Notes: a model not told the origin generated them from the letters alone. Counted from the first letter of the stretch, positions 43,308-55,900 are shown. The stretch: DNA of 64,000 nt from Megaustenia siamemsis (GCA_032433765.1 JAVIAB010000051.1:80374244-80438243); one strand, 5' to 3'. Translations and numbers: made by a program.

Positions 43308-43338
43308 TGAAATAAAGTCTTATATAGACTTTATTTCA
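43308..43338. repeat. 31-bp perfect palindrome
   Basis: Arms TGAAATAAAGTCT and AGACTTTATTTCA around TATAT. It overlaps the SINE target duplication. Confidence 0.85.
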
Positions 43339-44989
43339 GTTGCAAAGCGTAAAAACTCGGCATATCTGGGAATTGTTAATGTTTGAGTTTTATTAATGAC
43401 TGTTGAATCTGGTCAACCCAGTCTTTCTCCAGGATCTGAACGCACAAGTTATCATTGCTTTCTCATTTATTTCATGCATCTTCCATGTCCGACAATCGTA
43501 GCAAAAGTATTTAACAATTTGGTTATTTGGTTATGCGAGGCCCCGGTATCACTGCAATCGAATTAAAATCTATAATTGCTCAACAGCCCGTGCCAGTGGA
43601 ATCATCCCAATTACTAACTCATCTCCCAAACAAATGAAGGTAGCTGTAGTACCCATCATAGCAGTCTCAGCAGACGCCAAAAAACATAAGGCGAAACCGC
43701 ACAGAAAGTGAAGACAGCCAACTGTTCCCTGTTATACGATATCAGCATTCATCGTAAACAATTGGGATATCGGAACATGATCAAAACGGATGAGACACAC
43801 AGCTCACGGTGTGCACAGAGCACCTAACTCAGTAGCTCCTGCAACAAGCCGGACTTGGAATATGAGGAAACTGCAACCAGGAACACTTTTCAGACATAGC
43901 CTTCAATGGTTCCTGCTGCTTATCTACCATATTGACCGTAAGTTCACGTCCTCCTGAAAATAATGATCGTCATATTTTTACATGTATAGCGCTTGATGAT
44001 GTTAGGAAATCGTGTTTGACTCCAATTTCGAACATATAAAACACAGTATGTCGTCAGATTATCCCCGTCGCACATCAAACAACAGAGAGTAAGATTAGAG
44101 TATGACCGGTCTTGAGATATACGATGAGCCATTATGATGACGTAGCACACACACAATGGCTGCGCCCATGGATTCATGATTACTCTAGTGAATGCAGTCT
44201 ACAACGAACGAAACACGGTGCAAATTCCCCAAAGAGATAAAACTTCGGCTGACTTGACGGAGCAAACCACATTAATGCGTTGTAACATGTAAATAACTTG
44301 CGTCAAACAACTCCAACAACGGTCATTGAACAGCACTCAGTGTGAGGTAAAACGCAGAACAACACTAGACGGTGGAAGGTATTATTCACAACACTTGATT
44401 TGTCGAAACGGAATATTGTCGTGCGTACAACGCCAATTTAACGACGCAGATGTGTTAAGTAGAACATCATTTCGACTTGAATGCAGACAATTGCAATGGA
44501 AAGCCGAAATTAATCAGATCCCAAAGCAATTTCTGCAGCGATCGAAAGAACGTGACTTAGTTCCTCCATCATGGAAACGGAAGACTATTTTATTTTATTT
44601 AACAATGTTACGCTCCACATCCTTAAAGATGCCCGAAAACTGAAGCATGGACGCTGAGCCGCTAATATAATTTTAATTTGTTCAGACATCGATTTTCAAG
44701 GTTAAAAAGGGAACAAAAGAACACTTAAAATGTTCATTCTCAGTTTTTTAACTGCTGAAAGCACTTTATGATAAAAGGAAATGACGGGATTTCTGTCAAC
44801 AGAAGCAAAAACAAATGACGGAAGATTAAGCAGCACACAAGGAAGAGGATCAATACTTTAATAACAATGCGTGTAAAAATGCAGTGCAATTTTGTGCGAC
44901 ATTTTATGTTGAATAATGCAGGTAGTGTTGCAAATCAGTGTTTGCCTGTCGGATTATGGCTCTTTTATCCAGTCCCCAGATATTTGGAG
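43339..44989. other. Unassigned 1.6-kb segment
   Basis: The longest stretch free of recognised repeats in this part. A 105-codon plus frame (44,326-44,643) and a 77-codon minus frame (43,944-44,177) match no family I know and show no domain. Confidence 0.35.
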
Positions 44990-45602
44990 GAGAAGGCTGT
45001 ATTAGCACACACAAAAAAAACAACAATTTTAACATCATGAAAAATATACTCACATCAAAGCAAATAATATCAGAACTAAAACTGCGAATTGCAAAAATGA
45101 TATATTTACTCAATATTCCTGTATGTTGTGGAAACATGTAACATCAAAAGATGGACAAGTTAATCTATGACAGCCTGCACCATCAAAGCAAGAAACAGAG
45201 TAGAATGGGCGATCCATGGTAGCCAACCTTCGTTGCGGAGAAGGCACTCGATGATGATGATGATGTGGAAACATGGACATTAAATAAGGAAATAGAGCAT
45301 AAAACTGAAGCATATGAAATGTAGATGTATAGAAATATGGGGATAGTCGTGTGTTAGGAAAAGAAGGCAAACAAGGAAGTTCTGAACCAGTTGAAAATGA
45401 AAAAAGAACTATTTAACACACATCGAAAAAGACAACTGAAGGTTTTGGTCATGTGAAGAAACACAATACGTCATTAGAAGTTGTCGTGGAAGGTAGAGCC
45501 AGACCTAGGATATAGTGGACTGATTACATCAAAAGGTGAACACGTCAACCTATGGCACCATCAAGACGAGTAAAGTGGTGCTCCATGGTAGTCAACCTTC
45601 AA
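44990..45602 (+). pseudogene. RTE family B copy, interrupted
   Basis: NFNIMKNILTSKQI and LRIAK (45,027-45,105), then an inserted 125-bp RTE tail (45,139-45,263), then TWTLNKE-like sequence, RELFNTHRKRQ-like and WCSMVVNL at 45,600. Decayed by frameshifts. Its expected CGATGATG end is missing; the 24-bp array starts instead. Confidence 0.8.
45139..45263 (+). mobile_element. Truncated RTE family B 3' end nested in another B copy
   Basis: TAACATCAAAAGATGGACAA to the tail ATGATGATGATGA. Flanked by TGTGGAAACATG at 45,127-45,138 and 45,264-45,275, a 12-bp target duplication. Confidence 0.85.
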
Positions 45603-47685
45603 TGTGGATCAGCGGCGTATCAGAGATGTGGATCAGCGGCGTATCAGCGATGTGTATCAGCGGCGTATCAGAGATGTGTATCAGCGGCGTATCAGCAATG
45701 TGGATCAGCGGCGTATCAGCGATGTTGATCAGCGGCGTATCAGCGGCGTATCAGAGATGTGTATCAGCGGCGTATCAGAGATGTGTATGAGCGGCGTATC
45801 AGAGATGTGTATCAGCGGCGTATCAGCAATGTGAATCAGCAGCGTATCAGCCATGTGGATCAGCGGCGTATCAGCGATGTTGATCAGCGGCGTATCAGCG
45901 GCGTATCAGAGATGTGTATCAGCGGCGTATCAGAGATGTGTATGAGCGGCGTATCAGAGATGTGTATCAGCGGCGTATCAGCAATGTGAATCAGCAGCGT
46001 ATCAGCCATGTGGATCAGCGGCGTATCAGCGATGTTGATCAGCGGCGTATCAGCTGCGTATCAGAGATGTGTATCAGCGGCGTATCAGAGATAAGTATGA
46101 GCGGCGTATCAGAGATGTGTATCAGCAGCGTATCAGAGATGTGTATCAGCGGCGTATCAGAGATGTGTATCAGCGGCGTATCAGAGATGTGTATCAGCGG
46201 CGTATCAGAGATGTGTATCAGCGGCGTATCAGAGATGTGTATCAGCGGCGTATCAGAGATGTGTATCAGCGGCGTATCAGAGATGTGTATCAGCGGCGTA
46301 TCAGAGATGTGTATCAGCGGCGTATCAGAGATGTGTATGAGCGGCGTATCAGAGATGTATATCAGCAGCTTATAAGAGATGTATATCAGCAGCGTATCAG
46401 AGATGTGTATCAGTGGCGTATCAGCGATGTATATCAGCAGCGTATCAGAGATGTGTATCAGCGGCGTATCAGAGATGTGTATTAGCAGCGTATCAGAGAT
46501 GTGTATCAGCAGCGTATCAGAGATGTGTATCAGCAGCGTATCAGAGATGTATATCAGCAGCGTATCAGAGATGTGTATCAGCAGCCTGTCAGAGATGTAT
46601 ATCAGCAGCGTATCAGCGATGTGTATCAGCGGCGTATATCAACGATGTTGATCAGCGGCGTATCAGAGATGTATATCAGCGGCGTATAAGAGACGTATAT
46701 CAGCGCGTATCAGAAATGTGTGTCAGCGGCGTATCAGCGATGTTGATCAGCGGCGTATCAGCGATGTTGATCAGCGGTGTATCAGCGATGTATATCAGCG
46801 GCGTATCAGCGATGTGTATCAGCGGCGTATCAGAGATGTATTTCAGCGGCGTATAAGAGACGTATATCAGCGCGTATCAGAAATGTGTGTCAGCGGCGTA
46901 TCAGCGATGTTGATCAGCGGCGTATCAGCGATGTTGATCAGCGGCGTATCAGCGATGTTGATCAGCGGCGTATCAGCGATGTTGATCAGCGGCGTATCAG
47001 CGATGTGTATCAGCGGCGTATCAGAGATGTGTATCAGCGGCGTATCAGAGATATGTATCAGCGGCGTAACAGAGATGTGTATCAGCAGCGTAACAGAGAT
47101 GTGTATCAGCGGAGTATCAGAGATGTGGATCAGCAGCGTAACAGAGATGTGTATCAGCGGAGTATCAGAGATGTGTATCAGCGGAGTATCAGAGATGTGT
47201 ATCAGCAGCGTAACAGAGATGTGTATCAGCGGAGTATCAGAGATGTGTATCAGCGGAGTATCAGAGATGTGGATCAGCGGCGTATCAGAGATGTGTATCA
47301 GCGGCGTATCAGAGATGTATATCAGCGGCGTATCAGAGATGTGTATTAGCGGCGTATCAGAGATGTGTATCAGCGGCGTATCAGAGATGTGTATCAGAGA
47401 TGTGTATCAACGATGTATATCAGCGGCGTATCAGAGATGTATATCAGCGGCGTATCAGAGATGTGTATCAGCGATGTGTATTAGCGATGTATATCAGCGG
47501 CGTATCAGAGATGTGTATCAGCGGCGTATCAGCGATGTGTATTAGCGATGTATATCAGCGGCGTATCAGCGATGTGTATTAGCGATGTATATCAGCGGCG
47601 TATCAGAGATGTGTATCAGCGATGTGTATTAGCGATGTATATCAGCGGCGTATCACAGATGTGTATCAGCGGCGTTGTTTGAAAC
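45603..47685. repeat. 2.1-kb minisatellite, 24-bp unit GCGGCGTATCAGAGATGTGTATCA
   Basis: The unit is shown in the name only in part for the variants: GCGGCGTATCAG followed by AGATGTGTATCA, with CGATGTTGATCA, CAATGTGAATCA and AGCAGCGTATCA versions. More than 80 copies. A 155-bp higher-order block repeats early (45,635-46,060), and a GTATATCAGCGCGTATCAG block repeats at 46,690 and 46,862. Long plus frames of 60-275 codons are by-products of the multiple-of-three unit. Confidence 0.95.
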
Positions 47686-48305
47686 TTACGGAAACCAGGT
47701 CGTGATGAGGGGTCACATTACATATGTAATAATACAAAAGAATACATATGACTACTGTAACTTGAATTAGGGTATTGGCACAATTGAACTGATACTCATC
47801 AAATCATAAATTCACTCATCGGATCTTTTTTCTTTGGAAATAGACTATGCTCTACTTCAACCTCGCCTAACTAAAGGCCTAGATAGTTCTTTATGTCATT
47901 GTAGCCTGCAAACGACTACATCTTTGTTTGTGCATAAAAGCAAACAAAGCGATCAAATAGATATCCTGAAGTAATACTGTCGGTTACTTCGTTGTACTGC
48001 TTGACAGCCATTCCTTTGATTTGAATTTGCGTTGGTACACCATGCAAATTTAATTATAAATATTATGCTCCTACCATTTTCCTTTTCAAATAGTGATAAC
48101 TTTGGAGTAGGTCTTTCTTGCTGGAAGATAATTCTCTCAACGTCATTTCGTTGTGAGAAGGGAATATCCAATAAATAAAACAACAATTTTATCATCCGGA
48201 TTCATCTCTCACTCTTTGCATCCAAACATTTAATGATGACCTTTAACTTGATAATTTGCATATAAAGGCTACTGTAATTTACCCTATGTAAAATAATTCC
48301 TTCAA
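47686..48305. other. Unassigned
   Basis: AT-rich; an 80-codon minus frame (47,953-48,195) is not recognised. Confidence 0.35.
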
Positions 48306-48312
48306 CTATTGC

Positions 48313-48580
48313 ACTAGCAAAAAAAAATGTAAAGTATCCCCGTCACGCCAAGTGGCGTATAGGGAATATGGTGTTAGTGACCATAAATCTTACAGACCTT
48401 CGGCACATAATTTTTAGGTTAAGGTGGTCGGTATTACACCCGTGTCGCTTTACTTTCCTAGAAAAAAAATCCGGTACCCATTAAAGACTAGGTGAACCGG
48501 AAGCCGTCGGTTGGGATCGAACCCTACCTCTTGTCCTATGGGTCCAGTTCACTAACCACTGAGCTATCACGGCTCCCCAG
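48313..48580 (-). mobile_element. tRNA-SINE family 1, copy 7, full-length
   Basis: Tail side AAAAAATGTAAAGTATCCCC to head GAGCTATCACGGCTCCCC. Short target duplication CTATTGC (48,306-48,312 and 48,581-48,587). Confidence 0.85.
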
Positions 48581-48694
48581 CTATTGCTCAAAATTATCAT
48601 AATTATAATTATCATATCTTAGTTATTTGCATTGTAAGTTAGAAAGACAAAATAGTTTTGCTGTTAATTAGCATCTCTTATAGTTTTGTTCAAG

Positions 48695-48696
<2 letters not shown>

Positions 48697-48749
<53 letters not shown>
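48697..48749. repeat. (TA)n microsatellite
   Basis: About 53 bp of TATATA. Confidence 0.95.
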
Positions 48750-48752
<3 letters not shown>

Positions 48753-49225
48753 AATGCAGCCATGGGACATAGTGTAGGGGACTACTTTTACTGTCTTCTC
48801 CGTTCCGTCATACTTTACGATAGCGACATAATGTTATTTGAGTGGCTCACTCGCCGTTATTATAGGAACAGGGAGCTGATTTCTGGAATAGCCTCCCAAA
48901 ATCTCATACACATTGCAAAGTCGATAGATATCGGTGTACCATTATAGTATGTTTTAACTAAATAGACACTGACACCTATCTATTAGTAACGGATTGAATT
49001 ACTTGGACAATATCACAGCAAACTGGATACGGTGGCTGGTTGTATACTGACATTTAATTCATTGACCCGGAGTGTGAGTGCGTTGCATGCTCTGATAAAA
49101 TATTAGAGAAGTCCTGGTCTCTGTTGCCTCCTCTGGATATCCGCCGCTGATGTGGAGACGTAAACCAATGAATGAATAATGTAACAGTGTAACAGTAATG
49201 GAAGCAACAGAAGCCAGGAAGTTGT
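48750..49225. other. Unassigned
   Basis: A 66-codon plus frame (48,747-48,947) is not recognised. Confidence 0.35.
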
Positions 49226-49520
49226 ATACCTGAATCCTCTTCTGCCGTTACACTTGGTGTGTTTCTTGTATTTCGTTTATCCACCTTTTTCTTGGTCGAC
49301 ATTTTGGTGTTCTCGTACTATTTGTTGGTAACTCGTTGTGTTAGATTTAATTCGTTATGTCTTATCACATACCTGAACCATCTGATTTATTCTGGTTTTA
49401 TGTATTCAATTACTGGTTCCGTTCCAAGTCTTTTTCGTTAATCTTCATTTCTGATTTTACCTCTTAGGCTATCTCATGTCATGTTCTAACACGCTGCATT
49501 TCTTTGGTGGTTATTTTATT
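49226..49520 (-). pseudogene. RTE-like C-terminal fragment, family D
   Basis: Minus strand; shares TTTTGGTGTTCTCG, GTAACTCGTTGTGTTAGA and CTCTTAGGCTATCTCATGTC with the longer copy at 58,855-59,395. Much decayed. Confidence 0.55.
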
Positions 49521-49597
49521 AAATATATTTACGATACATAATTTACACATTTATGTAAGAAAGTACCCAATTTATTATTATTATTATTATTATTTGT
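49521..49597. repeat. (TTA)n microsatellite within AT-rich sequence
   Basis: TTATTATTATTATTATTATT around 49,571-49,592. Confidence 0.85.
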
Positions 49598-49862
49598 AAA
49601 AAGATAGCTAATTTCCAATATTAAGAAGAATCAATCATATTGTTTTGCCATGTAATGAGAAGAGAACAGCTGGAATATATTGTAGCAACTGGGAAAATTG
49701 AGGGATAAAGAGATAGAGGTAAGCAAAGAGAAAAGATACCAGACAGCTTAAAAGAATGGCTTGGCAGAAAGTCAACAACAGAAATGATAAATAACTGTCG
49801 AGATAAAAAAAATTGTGGAGAGACATGATCACCTACGGCAGCAGGCCCGGTACGTGATGATG
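49598..49862 (+). pseudogene. RTE family C, short 3' end
   Basis: From a KIANFQY-like start through MRREQLEYIVATGKIEG to CCGGTACGTGATGATGATT. About 265 bp, frameshifted. Confidence 0.8.
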
Positions 49863-50325
49863 ATTATTATCTGTAACTGAAGATAGTCAACGAGTGCAGC
49901 CTTCAAGGATAGATCTCAAAGTAATAGTCCGATTCTCTCTCATTCACATAAGGATGTCTTTAGTAAATGAAGTAATCGTTGTCATCCTAACGTCAGTCGT
50001 AGGAATGATAACTTTCAGAGTTTCTCTACACCACAGTAGTTTACTTTAATCTAAAAGTGACATTTTAACCATGACCTTTGAAATTGAACAGCATTTATGA
50101 ACGAAGATGTTCCGAGTTTCGAACATTCTACGCACTGCTATAGCTGATATTTTATGGAAATGATACCAATTGATGACACAAAACACAACAAACATTAAGT
50201 GTTTAGGCCCTATAGACACAAATTATATATTACTAGAATAATGCTTATAAGGACAGCAGAATTAAAGATCACAAAATATGATGGAAAATATTCAATTTTT
50301 AACCAGAAATGTTCGTTAATTCTAT
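49863..50325. other. Unassigned
   Basis: Nothing recognised. Confidence 0.35.
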
Positions 50326-50445
50326 AATTCAACACATCTTCTAATCTATTATTCAACACATCTTCTAATCTATTATTCAACACATCTTCTAATCTATTAT
50401 TCAACACATCTTCTAATCTATTATTCAACACATCTTCTAATCAGA
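50326..50445. repeat. 24-bp tandem repeat, five copies
   Basis: TCTATTATTCAACACATCTT plus CTAA. Young, nearly identical copies. Confidence 0.93.
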
Positions 50446-50534
50446 TTACATTTATCACAGAAGAAGTTGTACTATTTATATTTGTGAAAAGAAATTTGCA
50501 AAAACTACAAACATATCAGTGACGAACGGCTGTG

Positions 50535-50765
50535 ACATAAATATGCAGATTGGAATTCATGGAAACCTACTACTACTAAATCCATGAATCAGCAACAAGC
50601 CAAATATGCCATCACCCAAACTCTAGACAACATGTAGTACAACGTTGGATTGGATGCTGATTGGATGTTCATGAAAACCTACTACTAAATCCATGAATCA
50701 GCAACAAGCCAAATAGGTCATCAAACTCTAGAGAAACATGTAGTTCAACAGATTGACATTGCAGC
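50535..50765. repeat. Direct duplication of about 110-120 bp
   Basis: AAATCCATGAATCAGCAACA and flanking sequence occur at 50,577 and again at 50,689, with CTCTAGA.AACATGTAGT following in each. Confidence 0.8.
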
Positions 50766-51602
50766 AGAAGAGTGAGCAAATTAGCTGTCGTTGATTAGTA
50801 GAAAGGCAAGGTATATTTGATGTTTATGTTTCAATAATGTTGGTTTTATGAAATATTCAAGTTGCTTCATTTATAATGTACTAGAATATAAATATATGTT
50901 TTAATCTTGTAGTGTTGAATCACATTATTGTTAGTAAGGATTTCAACAATGTGTTGTTTCGTTTCAGTATAGTCTATTTAACTTTCATTTAACTTTTTAA
51001 AATGTGGAAGTGCCTGACTGATGTTTAATAATACAAGGTATGCAATGATTGTGCACATAGGCAATGCACTGAAGACTGACAATGGAATAAATAGAGCGAC
51101 TGTTGATTCTACAACAATTTGAAATGCAACATCAAATACAACATCGACAAATAGGATCAACAAACTGCATGGGCGAGCTACGTGTTTGCATAACCAGCGA
51201 GCTACTTAGCAAGTCATAAGTGTGAACATACCCCGTCATATGTGAAAGCGACTGAGTACCTATGGATTTGCCCAGAGTGCTGTGATGTCAACGTTAACGA
51301 TAATGAGTTATAATGTGTGTAATAATGAAAAGCACAAATGATACATTACAGCTGGTAAACAATTTATAGATTTCTTTTTTTTTTTTAATTTGCTCGGAAT
51401 ATTAATGAAATGTGTAACGAAATTATGATGAGAAAGTAGCTAATTAGCAAAAAGTGCTCTAATGTAATCAAATTGAGTGCTAAAAACAAGGTAAGAAATA
51501 TTATAGTGAAATAATTAACAACGTCGAACTGGTCAACAGCTGTAGTCAAAGTGACACGCACAATCATAGAAGAAAGGTATTGCAGTTGGACACACTACGA
51601 AC

Positions 51603-51606
<4 letters not shown>
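50766..51606. other. Unassigned AT-rich segment
   Basis: No supported gene. Confidence 0.35.

Positions 51607-51646
<40 letters not shown>
51607..51646. repeat. (TA)n microsatellite
   Basis: About 40 bp of TATATA. Confidence 0.93.
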
Positions 51647-51650
<4 letters not shown>

Positions 51651-51884
51651 AATAGGAAACTCTTTATACAGAGCTTCGCGGCAGAAGGCAATTTGATCAT
51701 CAGATGCAGACTCCGCCGAGCAAGTGTGTAGGCCCTTTAACTTCTTGACACCCTAAGAGAGGTGGACCTGCCTGGGTCATGACTCTCTTCGACTTCCGGC
51801 GTCGACTTCCTTCTGCGGTGACATATACGCCTTTGGCGTCTTGACAGAAGGTTAGTAGCAAGCAATCATGTTCAGTCAGCAGTT
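51647..51884. other. Unassigned
   Basis: Nothing supported as a gene. A TGACTCTCTTCGACTTCCGG segment is not seen elsewhere. Confidence 0.3.
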
Positions 51885-52393
51885 TCATAAAAAAATATGA
51901 GTGTTTTGTGCTGGATGCTGCTTTGCTGAACAGCTTCTCTCGTGGTTGAATCTGTCAGTATTGTATTGGATAGACAGATTCATCAGCAGAACGAACAAGA
52001 TATATTCGTGGTACCTTGACTCGTCTTCTTCTGCGCATTTTGTCTTCTGAATTTGATATCAGCACTGCCCTGAAAGATGATGTACAATTTTTTTTCTCCC
52101 TGTGCAACGATCTGCAGCCAGATGTTCCCAGTTTCTTTCACTGATAGAGAATTCCCCGAAGGAAGCCTTGCAAACATCCTTATATCTCAGCACAAGTCTG
52201 CCTTTTGGTCTCTTTCCGTCCTTAAGTTCGCCATACAATATTTGTTTGGGAATATGAATGTTTGTCATTCTTCTTACTTGACCCAGCCACCTTAGTCTAC
52301 GACTTCTAAGTGTTTCCATAATGATGGGAGTTTGGCTCATTAATGATAAATTACAGTTGGCAAACAACTTATACATTTCTGCTTATACATAAA

Positions 52394-52468
<75 letters not shown>

Positions 52469-53000
52469 TATAAATTATAGTATATGGGTGGGAGTTTGGC
52501 TCGTTGTAAGATATTAGAGTTGGTTACTTTGTCCTGTAATTTGATGTTCATAAACATTGGTAGGCAACACACATGAAAGCTGTTTAACCTTTTCTCCTGC
52601 CCTGCATAGGTAGTCCAAGTTTCTGATCCGTATAGAAGTGTACTAAGCACACAACTTTGGTAAATTTTAATTTTAGTCCTGAGTGTTAATTTGATGTTGG
52701 TCCATGCTTTAACTTTACCAAATGTAGAAGCTACCTTTTCCGATTAGGGAATTTATTTCTTCTTCAAGGGAGACAATGGTTGTGACCATAGAACCGAGAT
52801 AGGTGAACTTTCTCACAGATTCAAGGGGTGTGTTATTTAACGATATAGCTGTTGGACTGGCTACACCTTGTTGAAGCACCACAGTCTTCTGTATACTTAT
52901 TGACAGGGAGAATAAATCACATGATCTAGATAGAATGTTAATCATTAACTGCAGGAAAATAAAAATATTATATATAAATTGTATACTATAAGAAATCAAT
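51885..53000 (-). pseudogene. RTE-like 3' half, family E
   Basis: Minus strand from 53,000: SLSISIQKTVVLQQG, ISLNNTPLESVRKFTYLGSMV (about 52,760-52,830), LLYGSETWTTYAGQEKRLNSFH (about 52,590-52,640), DKVTNSNILQRA, then a (TA)n run at 52,397-52,464 that interrupts the frame, RLRWLGQVRRM (about 52,270-52,300), LYGELKDGKRPKGR and DVCKASF, and at 51,885-51,990 a decayed finger end with HERSC. This RTE-like type differs clearly from families A-D in its GELKDGKRP tail. No complete catalytic domain. Confidence 0.82.
52397..52464. repeat. (TA)n microsatellite inside family E copy
   Basis: About 68 bp of TATATA. Flanking TTTATACA/TTTATAAATTATAG sequence repeats on both sides. Confidence 0.95.
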
Positions 53001-53589
53001 AAATTATCGAAAGAACTGCTGCGTAGCTATTCTCAAGAGTAGATGTGAAGGAACAACAGATAAAACATAGTATAACTAATAACAACTGATTCAGAGAGAC
53101 ATCATTTGGCCAGATTTTGGTAAAAGCGAATGTATATGGGCCTAGGTTGTGGCTCCACAAAACGATTACATATCGCACACTTGAGCCCTTACCAGACACC
53201 AGACTAAAACTCAGTGCAATCCTCTTTGGACAACCTATATTTTTTTAGCACTTTTTTGTATATACGTTCGTACATAACATTTTCAATAAATTTAGCGATA
53301 TATCTAATGTTTGTCATTGTTTGGTCAAGTATATATCAAAATGTTCAGGAAAGGCTGGTCTATTCAGTGACAATATTGTGATCTGTTTGTACAAGAAAAA
53401 TCACATTATAAATGTGCTATAATAATTAAAAAAAATTAAAAAACTCACACAAAATGCAAACTAAATTTCCACTAAAATGTTTTTAATCAATAGTAACATT
53501 AAACCTACTTACTCATCATAGTATATTCAAATATACACATTTTTATAATTAATTTCAATCATTTTAAAGCACAAACAACGTATTTATTA
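53001..53589. other. Unassigned AT-rich segment
   Basis: Nothing recognised. Confidence 0.35.
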
Positions 53590-53600
53590 CAGTGATAGGG

Positions 53601-53863
53601 CGGGAGCCGCGATAGCTCCATGGTTAGTGAAATGGAATACAAAGGACAAGGGTAGGGTTCGATCTCAATCGACGGCTTCCGGGTTCACCCAGCCTTAAAA
53701 TGGGTACCGGATTTTTTTCTTGGAAAGTAAAGCAGCACGGGCGTAATACCGACCACATTACCCCAAAAATCATGTGCTGAAGGTCTGTAAAATATAGGGT
53801 CACTAACACCATATTTCCATATACGTCACTTGACGTGACGGGGCTACTTTACTTTTTTTTTCG
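53601..53863 (+). mobile_element. tRNA-SINE family 1, copy 8, full-length
   Basis: CGGGAGCCGCGATAGCTCCA head, box B GGTTCGATCTC, full body and CTACTTTACTTTTTTTTTCG tail. 11-bp target duplication CAGTGATAGGG at 53,590-53,600 and 53,864-53,874. Confidence 0.9.
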
Positions 53864-53874
53864 CAGTGATAGGG

Positions 53875-54186
53875 TGTTAAAAATTGAAAACAATTTGAGG
53901 CCCTTTAGACTCCATTATGAAGCATCGCCAACGGAGAAAGTCTCTTCATCAATCCCTATTCTTCGACATTCTCTCTCTATATCTCCAGCTTAGGCCAGTG
54001 TTCTTTCTATGACTTCTCTTTTCTGTGTCTTTCTGAGCTTTCACAGCTTTCTCTTCTCCTGTGATTTCCACGACAGTGTCTGTCTAGCTCTATCGGTATC
54101 AGTTTTTATTAGTGTGTTTCCAGTCCATCTCTATACTTTATTTATAAAATGTTGCTCGATCGCAATAAATTATTACTCTACGCACG
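53875..54186. other. Unassigned
   Basis: Pyrimidine-rich; no supported gene. Confidence 0.35.
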
Positions 54187-54255
54187 GTGGAAAGGAGACT
54201 GTGGAAGGACATGATCGCCTACGCCAACAGGTATGGCACAGATGATGATGATTTT
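54187..54255 (+). pseudogene. RTE family A, extreme 3' end only
   Basis: RLWKDMIAYANRYGT-coding sequence followed by GATGATGATGATT, about 69 bp. Confidence 0.7.
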
Positions 54256-54828
54256 GCTCGATTGGACCTTGTTTAGTTTTCCCAGATTTTCATTTCAGAT
54301 CATGTACCATTTGATGTTCAGAATTTTTCTTAAATTTGCTTAGTTGTGTTATTTAACATACATGACTTTGAGCTATATAGATCGACGGTTTTTACATTTG
54401 TATTAAGTATCTTTACTTTGTGCTTCTTTTTGTGTTCTTTTGCTGTCATTTTTGTTATTACGCTCGGTGATAACAGTTCTTACTTTATTTATTCACTTTT
54501 AATATCTCTCTCTCTCTCTCTCTCGCTCTCTCATCCTTTGTGGATTTTGCTGTCCAAATATGTAACGTAGTCCACTTTCTTGATTACAGTTCATTCAATT
54601 TCTACTGGGGTTTTGCATGTGTTGTTGCATTTCATTATCTTGTACTAAACAAAGAAAAGAAAGCTTGATCATTCCATGATCAAAAACAAATATAAAGATG
54701 AAAAGGGAAATGAAGGAAAATATAATGACGAAGAAATATAGGTGAAAGAAAATGAGAAAGAGATGAAAATAATAAGAGAAAAAAGACGAAGAGGGAAATA
54801 AGAAGAGGAAATAGACAAAGAAGAAGAT

Positions 54829-54831
<3 letters not shown>
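54256..54831. other. Unassigned
   Basis: Contains a (TC)n run at 54,507-54,529 and A/G-rich sequence from 54,660. Confidence 0.4.
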
Positions 54832-54863
<32 letters not shown>

Positions 54864-54872
54864 GAGAGAGAG
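54832..54872. repeat. (GA)n microsatellite
   Basis: About 40 bp of GAGAGA. Confidence 0.93.
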
Positions 54873-54941
54873 GGGGGAGTTTTAAAAAAATAAGAATAGA
54901 ATACAGAAAAAGAAGGAACAGTAAGAAGACAAAATATCATC

Positions 54942-55900
54942 AACATCATCAAGTACCATGCCTGCTGGCGTAGGTGATCATGTCTTTCCACAACTTTCGA
55001 TCTCGACAGTTATTTATCATTTCTGTTGTTGACCTTCTGCCAAGCCATTCTCTTAAGCTGTCTGGTATCTTTTCTCTTTGCTTCCCTCTATCTCTTCGTC
55101 CCTCAATTTTTTCAGTTGTTACAATATATTCCAGTTGTTCCCTTCTCATTACATGGCCAAAAAATTATGAATTTTTCTTCCTAATTTTGGAAATGAACTC
55201 TCTCTTTCTCTCTCTTTGCTTTTGCCTCATTCAGAAGGTTTTCATTACTCTTTCTTAGCTGTCCATGGTATTTTCAACATTCTTCTGTAAAACCGCATTT
55301 CTACAGTCTCAGGTGATTTTCTTGTCTGTTGCCCTATTGTCCATGATTCACATCCATATGTTAAGACTGGCTCTACATAACAGTTAAAAACTCTTTTTCT
55401 AGTTTCTATTGTCAAAGATGGATTGCACAGTGTTTTCCTCATTTTTTTTTTTTGGAAAGCTATTTTTGCTTAAGCCATTCTGCATCTCACCTCTGTTGTA
55501 CATCTTTCGTCTGAGGTGAACAAAGTTCCCAAATATTTAAATTCCTGTACCTGTTTTAATATTGTTCCACTTGTCTTTATTTTGCACAGAGGTGATGTCT
55601 TTTTCTTTGTTGTTACCATTACTTCTGTCTTTTTGCTTTTAAGACTGAGTCCTTTATTTTTGCTTTCTTTCACTATAATGTCTTATTTTTCTTTAACATT
55701 TCTTGTAACTCATTTTCACTATTAGCGATTAAGAGAGAGTCATCAGCATACCTTAGATTATTTATATTATGACCTCCGATTGTTATTCCAGGCATGTCCC
55801 TTATAGATCTTGAAATAATCTCACTATAAACATTAAACAAATCTGGTGACGGCACACAACCTTGTCTAACACCCTGTTTTATTTGTTGAAACATTCAAAA
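54942..55900 (-). pseudogene. RTE family C, longest copy, palm motif intact
   Basis: Minus strand from 55,894: IKQGVRQGCVPSPDLFN, then NINNLRYADDSLL (intact catalytic YADD), SENELQEML, a frame change, KGLSLKSKKTEVMV, FKYLGTLFTSDERC, another frame change, VLTYGCESWTIGQQ, MRFYRRMLKIPWTAKK, and the C-terminus MRREQLEYIVTTEKIEG to MITYASRHGT. Tail CATCATCAACATCATCAAG at 54,937-54,952. Upstream of GVRQG only diverged sequence remains. At least three frameshifts. Confidence 0.88.

Noticed and set aside
44326..44643. 105-codon frame as a host gene
   Set aside because: No recognisable domain, splice signals or relatives; length is within chance for this size of window.
46718..47545. 275-codon plus frame as a repeat protein gene
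   Set aside because: By-product of the 24-bp minisatellite; the other plus frames are equally open.
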